Assembly (NCBI RefSeq): GCF_036880965.1
Contig: NZ_JBAJMV010000003.1
Coordinates: 558,001 to 622,000, forward strand
Origin: JAUASW01 sp036880965
GTDB taxonomy: Bacteria > Pseudomonadota > Gammaproteobacteria > Burkholderiales > Burkholderiaceae_C
Reading direction: 5' to 3'
DNA: 64,000 nucleotides
Under the pieces are notes generated by a model. It had not been told where the DNA came from. It saw only the letters and a program-made list of their open reading frames with translations, and ran no database searches. Made by a program: the position numbers and the translations under genes. This document shows positions 27,801 to 35,631 of this stretch, one piece after another (within the stretch, counting starts at the first letter, position 1; each line of letters starts with the position of its first letter).

Positions 27801-29762
27801 ATGCGAGTCGAGATGCCCTTCACCACCGATGACCTCGACAAGGCATACCGAAAGCTGAAGAGCCTTGTCTACTACGACAAGACGGACCTTCGACTTCGAG
27901 CTCGCTTGGCTGCGTTTGAGTGCGCAGAGGACTTCGAGGCGCGCCTGGAGGTCGTGCGTGACGTGTTGAATAGCGAGTCGCCGTCAAAGAGTCGTCGCTT
28001 CAAGGGGTGGCTGAAGGACATCGGCTTCCGGGTGGTGCCTAAGAAACTGAGGGACAGCCCCCGAGATGAAGCGATGAGCGCCCCCGAGCATGGGCGCCTG
28101 ATCACGAATGTGACGACAACCAAGGTCATTGAAGTCGAGAAGGTCAACTACTTCTTCGACGGTGCCATTGAGCTCCATCTGATTGCCGTTCTGTGGGTCA
28201 TGACAGGCGGAAGGCATTTGGACGCGCAGCTGGCTCCGGAATGCTGCGGATCGAGGCTGTCAGACAAGCTGAACAGGATCACAGACGAGTCACTGGAGTT
28301 GTTCACGAAGTACCACGAGCAGTACGCGCGGTGGCGAGACACGGGCATCCGGAAGGCTAAACAGCTCCTGGTCGATGAGCAGCGCAATGTCGCAATTCTT
28401 GGACTTGATATTCAAGAGTATTTCTATCGAATCAACGTCGACTTTGGCGAGGTGGCGCAGGCGCTTCCGATCTCAAGTCGAGCCAGCGAAGAGACTGACG
28501 ACCGAGCTATCCAGCTGCTGGCTTGCATTGAGGCGATTGGACGCGCCTACAGGGAGTGCATCGGTCCACTGTTGTCCCAAACGCACCCAACCATCGATGA
28601 ATCAACGACCGGACTACCAATAGGTCTTTGCTCGTCCCTTGTGTTGGCCAATTGGTATCTGCAGGGTTTCGACTCGGCCGTGCTCAAACGGATTCGACCT
28701 GCCTACTATGGTCGATATGTTGATGACATTCTCATTGTCGTCCCCGTGCCGGTCGATCCGACGGAGGATGACGACGACCCGATAGGGACTTTCATCCATT
28801 CCTTGCTCGTAGGGCCGCGAATCTTGAAGGATCTTGTCGGCGGAGCTTACGAGATTCGTTCACGTCCAGGCCTGTTGCTGCAGCAATCGAAATGCATTCT
28901 TCAGTACTTCGACGCAGGCCATTCCATTGCGGGGCTAGAGAAGTTCCAGAAGAAGTTGGAAGAAAACGGAAGTGACTTCCTTCTGCTGCCTGTGGACGAG
29001 GCGGACAACTCTATGGAAGACGTTGCCTATGAATTGCTGTACGAGGGATCCGTCAACAAGTTTCGGAGTGTCAAAGGTCTCGCCGAGAACCGGTACGAGC
29101 TGGCCAAGCACTTAGCTCGCCAAACAGTACTGCATCTGGTGACTGACGACCCGCCAGACCGAAAGGTGAGCAAGGGGCTGCAGCAGTTCTTCAAGGGGCG
29201 CAGCGCAATTGAGTTCTTTGACTTGTGGGAGCGTGTTTTCACGTTGTTGGGCATAGCCGGCGACAAGGTGACGATGCGGTCGTTCGTCAAGCAACTCAAG
29301 GTCGAACTGAGTCGGGTTCAGAACCACCATGATGCGGTGACAGTGCAACTGCAGGCGGACCTTGAGCAACACTTGGAATTGGCGTTGGCGATGTCTGACG
29401 CCGTTTGTGCGCAGGACTTCGGCTTCTCAGAACTGGTTGACGGCATCCACTCTGAGGAACTCCGGCGGTCGAACTTGCTGCGCCATCATTTCGTCAGAGC
29501 TCCATTGCTCAACTACACCACATACACGGGACCGTTGAGCACAAGAAAGCTCAACGAGGCCGTTGAGATTGACCGGCGCAAGCTAGAACGATCGCCTCGG
29601 TTCGTCAATTTCGACGAATGCATGCTGCTCGCCTATAGCGGAAACGTTGATACAAGGAAGAGCAGACCGTTTGTCTTTGCGTCAAACGTCTATGAGAGAG
29701 CTAATCGTGCCGAGATTGGTGGGGTCAAATGGCCAAAGCCATCTGCTGACACTGAGGATTGA
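27801..29762 (+). CDS. Reverse transcriptase of the UG/Abi (DRT) defence type
   Basis: A 653-residue protein with RT motifs: VAILGLDIQEYFYRINV (motif A-like, catalytic Asp), LPIGLCSSLVLANWYL (motif B), and GRYVDDILIV (motif C with the YVDD active site). The N-terminal 110 residues are charged and helical; about 300 residues follow the catalytic domain, without a maturase or integrase, so it is not a group II intron or retron RT by layout. The start at 27801 directly follows the nuclease stop; a second ATG is at 27813. The partner nitrilase gene begins 5 bp after its stop. RT with nitrilase is the class 1 (UG1/UG5, DRT1-like) arrangement; here the parts are separate genes. Exact UG group not assignable by eye. 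Confidence 0.88.
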   Translation: MRVEMPFTTDDLDKAYRKLKSLVYYDKTDLRLRARLAAFECAEDFEARLEVVRDVLNSESPSKSRRFKGWLKDIGFRVVPKKLRDSPRDEAMSAPEHGRLITNVTTTKVIEVEKVNYFFDGAIELHLIAVLWVMTGGRHLDAQLAPECCGSRLSDKLNRITDESLELFTKYHEQYARWRDTGIRKAKQLLVDEQRNVAILGLDIQEYFYRINVDFGEVAQALPISSRASEETDDRAIQLLACIEAIGRAYRECIGPLLSQTHPTIDESTTGLPIGLCSSLVLANWYLQGFDSAVLKRIRPAYYGRYVDDILIVVPVPVDPTEDDDDPIGTFIHSLLVGPRILKDLVGGAYEIRSRPGLLLQQSKCILQYFDAGHSIAGLEKFQKKLEENGSDFLLLPVDEADNSMEDVAYELLYEGSVNKFRSVKGLAENRYELAKHLARQTVLHLVTDDPPDRKVSKGLQQFFKGRSAIEFFDLWERVFTLLGIAGDKVTMRSFVKQLKVELSRVQNHHDAVTVQLQADLEQHLELALAMSDAVCAQDFGFSELVDGIHSEELRRSNLLRHHFVRAPLLNYTTYTGPLSTRKLNEAVEIDRRKLERSPRFVNFDECMLLAYSGNVDTRKSRPFVFASNVYERANRAEIGGVKWPKPSADTED

Positions 29763-29767
29763 ATGCC

Positions 29768-30691
29768 ATGGTACGTTACGAAGAAGTCTCAGTGGGCACC
29801 GATTCCAAGGATTTGCACGATCACATCCAGATCGCGTTGGCAAACATTCCCGTTGCCACCGCTGACGTCGAAGCGAGCTATTTGGGGTCGCCCAACCTGA
29901 GTCGCGATCGTATGAAGCAGTTCGCTAGCTTGCTGAACGAAATTTCGCAGTTCAGGGGCGGCGCGAACCGGCGCATTGATTTGGTCGTCTTTCCTGAGGT
30001 CAGCGTGCCGCATGCGTGGGAAAGCATGTTGACCACTTGGGCTCGGCGCCATCGAATTGGCGTCATCTGTGGACTGGAACACTACGTCGACTTCGACGGC
30101 CAAGCACTCAACGAGGTCTTGGCAATATTGCCGTATCAAAGTTCGGCCGGGCATTGGTCGTGTGTACCAGTGCGTCGCCTGAAGCGCTTCTATTCGCCCG
30201 AAGAGGCGTTCATTCTTGAGAATGAAGATCTGATCGTGCCAACATCAAAGCGCCCCTATCACCTGTTCAGGTGGCGAGGCGCGAGCTTCGCGATCTACAA
30301 CTGTTTTGAACTGACCTCCATTGAGGACCGCGCATTGTTCAAGGGAGAAGTCGACTTCATCGTAGCGACTGAGTTCAATCGGGACGTCAACTACTTCTCC
30401 AACATCGTCGAATCGGCCTCGCGTGATTTGCATTGCTTTGTAGTTCAGGTAAACGACTCCTGCTTTGGCGACTCTCGGGTCGTCAGTCCGTCCAAGACTG
30501 ACAGCATGAACCCGCTTTGGATCAAGGGTGGCGACAACCTCACCTTTCTTACGATGAGCCTCAACCTGAAAGCCCTGCGCACTCATCAGCGTAAGGGCTA
30601 CGGGCTACAGAAGGAGTCCAAGGACTTCAAGCCGACGCCCCCCAACTTCTCGAAGGCTGGTTTGCGGCGACGCCTCGCACTAGGCAAGTAG
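29768..30691 (+). CDS. Nitrilase-fold (C-N hydrolase) partner of the reverse transcriptase
   Basis: A 307-residue member of the carbon-nitrogen hydrolase superfamily. The catalytic triad can be placed: Glu in LVVFPEVSVP, Lys in VRRLKRFYS, and Cys in FAIYNCFELTS. The ATG at 29768 has GAGG ten bases upstream; a TTG at 29759 overlapping the RT stop is a less likely start. In UG1 (DRT1) proteins the same domain is fused to the RT C-terminus, so this is a split version. Its substrate is unknown. It is the last of six contiguous plus-strand genes beginning with hsdR. Confidence 0.85.
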   Translation: MVRYEEVSVGTDSKDLHDHIQIALANIPVATADVEASYLGSPNLSRDRMKQFASLLNEISQFRGGANRRIDLVVFPEVSVPHAWESMLTTWARRHRIGVICGLEHYVDFDGQALNEVLAILPYQSSAGHWSCVPVRRLKRFYSPEEAFILENEDLIVPTSKRPYHLFRWRGASFAIYNCFELTSIEDRALFKGEVDFIVATEFNRDVNYFSNIVESASRDLHCFVVQVNDSCFGDSRVVSPSKTDSMNPLWIKGGDNLTFLTMSLNLKALRTHQRKGYGLQKESKDFKPTPPNFSKAGLRRRLALGK

Positions 30692-31063
30692 AACGCGAAA
30701 ACATGGCAACTGCCATTCGGTCGTCGGTGCTATGGGCGATCGGAATCAGTGGCGCCTTTCGGCCGGAAACCGTGGCCGCCGGACGAATAACCAATGTGGG
30801 CCGCTGGCAATTGGATTCGTTGGCCCCCAGCGCATCGGAACTTCTGGCTGCCTTTGCGTCGGAATGGCCGGTTGCTTTGGGCTGGCTTGTGCGGAGCACT
30901 TGGCCTGGGATTCGCAGCTTCTTTGGACGTACTTCTGGATTCTCATCATCCCGCGCGGTGGAAAAGTTGTTCCGGCAGATCTAGACGGAAGCGCATAAGG
31001 CCGAGTTGGTGATAGCGCAAGCACGGCGATGTCAGCTAGGACTCTATGTGCTGCCTCCAAACC
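30692..31063. other. Intergenic, no convincing gene
   Basis: This 372-bp stretch separates the RT-nitrilase operon from the convergent phosphohydrolase cluster. Several short frames are open on both strands (for example 30703-30984 and 30732-30998 plus) but they overlap one another, lack good ribosome sites and contain no known domain. I find no strong terminator hairpin. Confidence 0.4.
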
Positions 31064-31537
31064 CTAACTGGACAGGCAGCCCAGCGCCGCCTCAAGTGAG
31101 CGCTGAACGCCCGGTTCACTAAGTCCGAGTGACGGGCTGCATTGCAGGACCCGAGAACGAAGTACGGCAAACGAGGCTGGAGCATCGTCAAGGATCAGAA
31201 TTCGCTCGGCGCGGATGCCACGCCTTCGCATGTATTCGAGGACCGACGCTTCCCGTTCCAGCCCGTCAGCCGTTGCCCCCGCCAGACGGTCGCCAACGGG
31301 TCCAAGCAGCCTACGCAACGCCCGAAGGTCGTGCGTCTTTCGCCAGGTGCTATGCACTACCAATCCGACGCGGGGGTAAGGCTTCAGTATCTCGCTGAGC
31401 AGCTCGCGGTGGATGAACAAGCCAGCCGCTAGCAAGTCTTCAATCGGAACCTTCACGTCCGCGAGCGCAAAGTGCGCATCATGGCTATGCAGCACGCCAT
31501 CGAAATCGAGGAAGAGCAGGTTCGTGGGAACGCCCAT
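31064..31537 (-). CDS. HAD-like phosphatase domain protein (HAD_SAK_2 type)
   Basis: A 157-residue minimal HAD-fold protein. Motif I is NLLFLDFDGVLHSHD (two catalytic Asp), motif II is the Ser/Thr in VVHSTWRKTH, and the acidic motif IV is ILILDDAPASF. There is no large cap domain, as in the HAD_SAK_2 family (PF18143-like). It is the last of four consecutive phosphohydrolase-type genes on the minus strand; it starts 5 bp after the phosphoesterase gene's stop. Substrate unknown; a nucleic-acid end phosphatase role is possible but unproven. Confidence 0.75.
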   Translation of the reverse strand: MGVPTNLLFLDFDGVLHSHDAHFALADVKVPIEDLLAAGLFIHRELLSEILKPYPRVGLVVHSTWRKTHDLRALRRLLGPVGDRLAGATADGLEREASVLEYMRRRGIRAERILILDDAPASFAVLRSRVLQCSPSLGLSEPGVQRSLEAALGCLSS

Positions 31538-31542
31538 GCGAT

Positions 31543-32382
31543 CTACACCTCGATGATGAGTCCGGGCTTGAAGGCCGAATTCTCGAAGCTGCTGTCTCGA
31601 AGTCGGTAGCCTCTAGGGTTTGACACCACGCGGCAGGATCCGACCGAGTAGTCGAAGGCCGTATGCGTGTGCCCGTGCACCCAAAGTGAGGGCACGTCAA
31701 AAAATGACTCTGGAAGTTCACTCACGAAGGCCGGAGTGAGCCAGTCGCCTCGATATCGCAATGCCACAGAGTGCTGCGTTGGCGCATGGTGAGTGACCAC
31801 GACGGTCTTTCCGTCAAACGGCTGTGCCAGCTTGGCCTCAAGCCAATCGCGATCAATCCAATGCCAGGCCAGGGTGTCTTCAGCGGTAAGCGGCCGCTTG
31901 CGAACACGCGGGCTTGTTTGGAGCCGATTGGGTTCCGCGTATGGCACCTCGATCATCAGGAAGTCGCTCAGCCTTTTGTTCGCTTCATGAAGCGCCAACT
32001 TCACGTCGCGCCGACTCGCGCCATCAGCAATCTCGATAGGTAGTCGAAAGTCCGTCCACAGCGTCGCGCCAAGCACTCGCAGCCCATGCTCTGCAAAGCA
32101 GATTTCGTCCCGCGCAAGAATGGTCACGTTGGTCCCGGCTGCAACCTCGCGCATAGCCGTCATTTCCTGCGGCTGCACACACCCATAGAACTCATGGTTC
32201 CCAGGCACAACAATGATTGGCACGTCACGGCCGAAGATGGAATCGTGCCGAGCCCATTCGATCACCCGTCGGCCAGGCGAGTGGATATCCCCCGCCAGGA
32301 TCACCGCGTCGTACTGCATATTGGGCGACGGAACGAACTCAGCGTGTTCCCGGTGCAGGTCAGAGAGAACAAGCAACCTCAT
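31543..32382 (-). CDS. Calcineurin-like metallophosphoesterase
   Basis: A 279-residue phosphoesterase with the full metal-binding set: D-x-H in VLSDLHREH, GD in VILAGDIHSPG, GNHE in VVPGNHEFYG, then VVTHHAPT and the final GHTHTAFDY. It would hydrolyse phosphodiester or phosphomonoester bonds using two metal ions. Its start overlaps the stop of the upstream HAD gene by 4 bp, showing co-translation. Lying between HAD-type genes, it probably shares a pathway with them; the substrate cannot be read from the sequence. Confidence 0.88.
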   Translation of the reverse strand: MRLLVLSDLHREHAEFVPSPNMQYDAVILAGDIHSPGRRVIEWARHDSIFGRDVPIIVVPGNHEFYGCVQPQEMTAMREVAAGTNVTILARDEICFAEHGLRVLGATLWTDFRLPIEIADGASRRDVKLALHEANKRLSDFLMIEVPYAEPNRLQTSPRVRKRPLTAEDTLAWHWIDRDWLEAKLAQPFDGKTVVVTHHAPTQHSVALRYRGDWLTPAFVSELPESFFDVPSLWVHGHTHTAFDYSVGSCRVVSNPRGYRLRDSSFENSAFKPGLIIEV

Positions 32383-33002
32383 GGCTTACCTGCCCTGCCT
32401 GCTCGTCGCGTGGCCCATGCATTCGAAAACGCCCTCAGATCCTTGTGCTGGGAGTCGACGATCGACAGCTCCGGCCCTGCATTGGGTGAGCCATCCGGTT
32501 CCCGAACAATCAACGCCTTGTGGACATGACCTGGCATTCCTCGGAAATACGGCAGGTAGTCATCGACGAACGCCAGCGGGTTCAGCGCCTTGATGACGTC
32601 CGCCTTCGGGCTTTGATGGAGGCCTTGATCTTCCACGACGAGAACATCGCTTAGCGGGAATCCGAGTGTGCGCAGATTGGCGATTCGCGCCTGGCGAAAA
32701 CGGCTAGCCAACGCAGTCACGCAGACCAGCTCGAAGCCTTGGCCAACAAGCTCACTGCAAGCTTCAAGCGCTCCTTCGATCGGCGGAACAGTGCTCCAGA
32801 ACTCCTCATCGAAACTGGCGCGAAACCGTTCCAGTGCCGGCCCCTCCAACCGGGCGACACCCCACCGATCCATCGGCCAATAGGCGTCTGGATTGCAAAC
32901 CACGGGACTCACTCCGAAGGCTCGCGCCCAGGTGCCAGCGTACGCGGCGCTGTAGTCAAGCAGCACTCCATCTGCATCCAGCGCGATCAAGTCAATAGGC
33001 AT
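32379..33002 (-). CDS. HAD-superfamily hydrolase
   Basis: A 207-residue HAD protein with motif I LIALDADGVLLDYS, motif II Thr in LVCVTALASRF, Lys in HQSPKADVIK and motif IV acidic pair in AFVDDYLPYF. A small helical cap lies between motifs I and II (about residues 20-85), as in phosphoglycolate-phosphatase-like members. It overlaps the metallophosphoesterase start by 4 bp and follows another HAD gene by 24 bp. Substrate unknown. Confidence 0.8.
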   Translation of the reverse strand: MPIDLIALDADGVLLDYSAAYAGTWARAFGVSPVVCNPDAYWPMDRWGVARLEGPALERFRASFDEEFWSTVPPIEGALEACSELVGQGFELVCVTALASRFRQARIANLRTLGFPLSDVLVVEDQGLHQSPKADVIKALNPLAFVDDYLPYFRGMPGHVHKALIVREPDGSPNAGPELSIVDSQHKDLRAFSNAWATRRAGRAGKP

Positions 33003-33026
33003 AGAGAGGCGCGCGGGCGTATCGGA

Positions 33027-33539
33027 TCAAACTGGAGCATCGCTGCCCCACGCTGCCGCAGCACTTGCGGCCGACGCGATTGCTTCGGCCAGTCGAGTGC
33101 GGCAGTTCGCGTCCTGCAGGCCGAGCCATTCATCGGCTTTCACCAAGCGATGCCGCTGCTCGTCCGGCCATTCCAAGTCATCGTCGTCAAGTGCGATCCA
33201 AGCGTGTGGCCGTCGTCTCGCGACGTCGCGCGCGATCTGCTGCCATCGCGTCATCCGACCAAAGCTGAGTCGATCCTCGCGGCTATGGAAGGTAGCGCCG
33301 ATCACCCGGTTTTGAAGCGAAGCTGACAGTTGCCTACGCGCAAACGAGAAGCTCTTCATGCAAACCCAGGATGTCGACAGCACGATGCGGACCGATGGGT
33401 GAGGCTCCAGCAATTCGCTCAGCAGGTACGCAGACTCAAACAGTCGATGGCCAGGTGCGCGCAGCTCAATCCGGCCCGAGGCAGTGATGTAAACGGCATC
33501 TGGATGCAACGGGCCATCAAAGTCTAAGTAGAGCAACAT
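33027..33539 (-). CDS. HAD-like phosphatase domain protein (second HAD_SAK_2 type)
   Basis: A 170-residue minimal HAD protein resembling the one at 31064: motif I MLLYLDFDGPLHPDA, motif II VLSTSWVCMKSFS, motif IV WIALDDDDLEW. The start at 33539 puts motif I at the very N-terminus, as in the paralogue; the frame is open to 33584. It lies between the MerR-like gene (56 bp upstream) and the cap-containing HAD gene. Two small HADs of one type in a single operon suggest duplication. Confidence 0.75.
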   Translation of the reverse strand: MLLYLDFDGPLHPDAVYITASGRIELRAPGHRLFESAYLLSELLEPHPSVRIVLSTSWVCMKSFSFARRQLSASLQNRVIGATFHSREDRLSFGRMTRWQQIARDVARRRPHAWIALDDDDLEWPDEQRHRLVKADEWLGLQDANCRTRLAEAIASAASAAAAWGSDAPV

Positions 33540-33595
33540 GGTCGATTCGCGCAAGGAGAGGCAAGCGTCGCAGATGGTGTCCACGACGATGAGGT

Positions 33596-34219
33596 CTACA
33601 CCGACGGAAGTGGGTTTGGCGGCTTCCCTTTGGCCTTTGTCTTCGGACGAGTCCTGCTGCGATCTCCTTCCTCGAGGAGGCTTAATACTGCTTCGAAGCG
33701 ATGATCAGATTTTTCTACTTTGGAGTCGTCTGCTGCCAAGAGTAGGCGGCTGAGCTGAGCTGTGGCTATCTCACCGATAACCTCTGGCACAACGATCCTG
33801 ATGCCGGTGCTTAGCTGGTAAACCCTTTCAATCCGATACCCGCACTCGCCGGGCGTCGGGATTTGCGCTTCCCGCTGCGCTTTGCTTTCAATGGCGAGCC
33901 TTCGAATCTTCGCTAGGCCTCCGACCTGCGGCGCGAGCTGTTCAGCTCTTTCGACCTGTGCTACGTGCTCTTCTGTGTAGTACGCGCCGCGACCTTTACC
34001 TTTGGCCGGGCTTACGAGACCCTCTTGCTTGAGGTATCGAAACCGGCAGTGTTCAATCTTGCAGCGCTTGCAGAGCTCCACTGCGCTCATCCGTTCACTG
34101 CGGGCGATCATCTCCCGGGCGGCCAACTCAGCAAAGGGGCCCCATGTTTCGTTCGCTTTATCTGCCAAGAACTTGCTCCGGAATTCCTGCGATTTCTTCT
34201 GCCGGTAAGGCGGTGACAT
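33596..34219 (-). CDS. MerR-like DNA-binding protein
   Basis: A 207-residue protein. Residues about 45-95 contain a winged-helix segment of the MerR kind: MSAVELCKRCKIEHCRFRYLKQEGLVSP, then YYTEEHVAQVERAEQLAPQVGGLAKIRRLA. The remaining C-terminal part (IRIVVPEVIGEIATAQLSRLL...) is unassigned and the tail is Lys/Pro-rich. I prefer the ATG at 34219, with GGGGC upstream, to a TTG at 34237. It precedes the phosphohydrolase genes on the same strand and is divergent from the XRE gene next to tnsA, so it may control either set. Confidence 0.6.
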   Translation of the reverse strand: MSPPYRQKKSQEFRSKFLADKANETWGPFAELAAREMIARSERMSAVELCKRCKIEHCRFRYLKQEGLVSPAKGKGRGAYYTEEHVAQVERAEQLAPQVGGLAKIRRLAIESKAQREAQIPTPGECGYRIERVYQLSTGIRIVVPEVIGEIATAQLSRLLLAADDSKVEKSDHRFEAVLSLLEEGDRSRTRPKTKAKGKPPNPLPSV

Positions 34220-34331
34220 TCGACGCTTGCCCCGCAATCATGGGCCTCGTCGCGACGATGCTACGCAATCCAACCGCCAAGGCAACCTCCAGAATTTTGT
34301 GATTGACCTGCTCCCGAGTACGGTTGAACGG

Positions 34332-34760
34332 ATGAACGCCAAGATTTGTAGCCGTCTACCGTCAATGATTCGAGCAGCTCGCGAGGCCGCTGGGGTGAGC
34401 CAGAAAGCGCTCGCAGCGGACCTCGCCGTCGACCAGACGCAGTTGTGCGCTCTCGAGAAGGGACGCAGGGGTGTCCAGGATCGGCAAACACTCGAGCGAA
34501 TCGCAAGCGCTCTGAGGCTCGATCAGGCTGCCTTGGACGAGCTCGTATGGGCTATGAGCCATGACCGCGTGGTTGCAAGCGTCGAAAGATCAGGCTTGCC
34601 GAAGGCGACCGCACTTGTGTCGCTCGCGCTTCAGGCCAGTCGCGCCCTGTCGCAGGAGGAGATGAGGGGCCTGGAAAGCCTGATCTCCGATCTCCTCGAA
34701 GGCAAACGCCAGCTATCCCGGCTGGCGCTTCGATCAAAGGAGGAACCTGCCATGACCTAA
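34332..34760 (+). CDS. XRE-family regulator upstream of the transposition genes
   Basis: A 142-residue protein with an N-terminal lambda-repressor-like HTH: MIRAAREAAGVSQKALAADLAVDQTQLCALEKGRRG, ending about residue 70, and a helical C-terminal half. The start at 34332 (MNAKICSRLP) gives the normal position of the HTH; the frame is open from 34227. It lies 184 bp upstream of tnsA on the same strand. XRE regulators are found beside several Tn7-like elements, including those carrying CRISPR systems, so a role in limiting transposase expression is plausible but inferred. Confidence 0.75.
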   Translation: MNAKICSRLPSMIRAAREAAGVSQKALAADLAVDQTQLCALEKGRRGVQDRQTLERIASALRLDQAALDELVWAMSHDRVVASVERSGLPKATALVSLALQASRALSQEEMRGLESLISDLLEGKRQLSRLALRSKEEPAMT

Positions 34761-34914
34761 AGAAAACGGCGAGCACCCATTGCTGAGCAGCTCGCCGGTA
34801 GAAGTCCTGGGTAATCCCAAGATCACAGTCACCACAAGTATTCAAGCCCAGGTCTCCTCCGTCAAGGCCGGATCTCGCCACCGGCTGTAGCTGCGTCTCC
34901 CACTAGACCAGCTT

Positions 34915-34932
34915 GCGTCCATTTTTGGACGC
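34915..34932. promoter_or_regulatory. Perfect inverted repeat just upstream of tnsA
   Basis: GCGTCCA and TGGACGC form a perfect 7-bp inverted repeat around TTTT, ending 12 bp before the tnsA ATG; the ribosome site GTAGGAGA follows directly. The position suits an operator for the neighbouring XRE protein or an RNA hairpin that limits tnsA translation. It is not followed by a T-run, so it is not a usual terminator. Confidence 0.5.
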
Positions 34933-34944
34933 GTAGGAGATCTC

Positions 34945-35622
34945 ATGCCTTCTATTCGCCATCACTGGCCCGACTTGCTGCCTACCGCCGAAGCCGTTGA
35001 GCAGCTCATCGCAGCCCTGAAATCCGGACGCAAGGTGCGGCCCGTCGTGACGCCAAGCGGTCACCGCGCACGCGGCCATTTCCCTTCATTCAAGGGAAAG
35101 AAGACTCGATACGAGTCCCTTGTTGAGAACGACGCGCTGTGCATCTTCGAGATTGCTGCATCGGTGCTCGGCATCCAAACTCATCCTTGGGTCCTCGACC
35201 TCATTGACCTAAGCGGCCAAACCTTCCACTACACGCCTGACGCCTTCCTCACGCGCCGCGACGATGCACTACTCGTCGAGGTCAAGGGTGACTGGCTGTT
35301 GAAGCTCAAGGGGCCAGTCGACGCACTGCTCAGAACTTTTCGAGCCCTTGATTCGCATGGCGTTCCTATCGCGTTGCTGACCGAGGCAGACATACGTGCT
35401 GCCGGCCTGCAGGATGAACTGAAGGAGTTGCTCCGCCTTCGACCGGTCGGCGGCAGAAACCGCACTGGCCTCGATACAAGCCTTTGGGATGTACTGGGCG
35501 GCTCAAACCCTAATGCCCAGATACTCAAACGCTGGCGAGATGCGCAGCGGGAGTGCGATGCGCTTCTCGAGCGCGTCATGCGGCGCGGCCCCGACGAGGT
35601 CGTTGAAGCCATCGCGAAGTAG
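34945..35622 (+). CDS. tnsA: Tn7-like transposition endonuclease TnsA
   Basis: A 225-residue nuclease that in Tn7 cuts the 5' ends of the element, allowing cut-and-paste movement. The PD-(D/E)xK core is visible: FPSFKGKKTRYESLVENDA, then FHYTPDAFLT and LLVEVKGDWLLKLKG (Asp, Glu and Lys active-site set). It is shorter than Tn7 TnsA and has a short winged C-terminal part. It is the first gene of the tnsA-tnsB-tnsC-tniQ-tniQ operon; one end of the element should therefore lie upstream, but I could not define it. Confidence 0.88.
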   Translation: MPSIRHHWPDLLPTAEAVEQLIAALKSGRKVRPVVTPSGHRARGHFPSFKGKKTRYESLVENDALCIFEIAASVLGIQTHPWVLDLIDLSGQTFHYTPDAFLTRRDDALLVEVKGDWLLKLKGPVDALLRTFRALDSHGVPIALLTEADIRAAGLQDELKELLRLRPVGGRNRTGLDTSLWDVLGGSNPNAQILKRWRDAQRECDALLERVMRRGPDEVVEAIAK

Positions 35623-35631
35623 GAGGACCAA

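Noticed and set aside
30703..30998. Small plus-strand genes after the nitrilase
   Set aside because: Two overlapping frames compete, neither has a good ribosome site or a known domain; left as intergenic.
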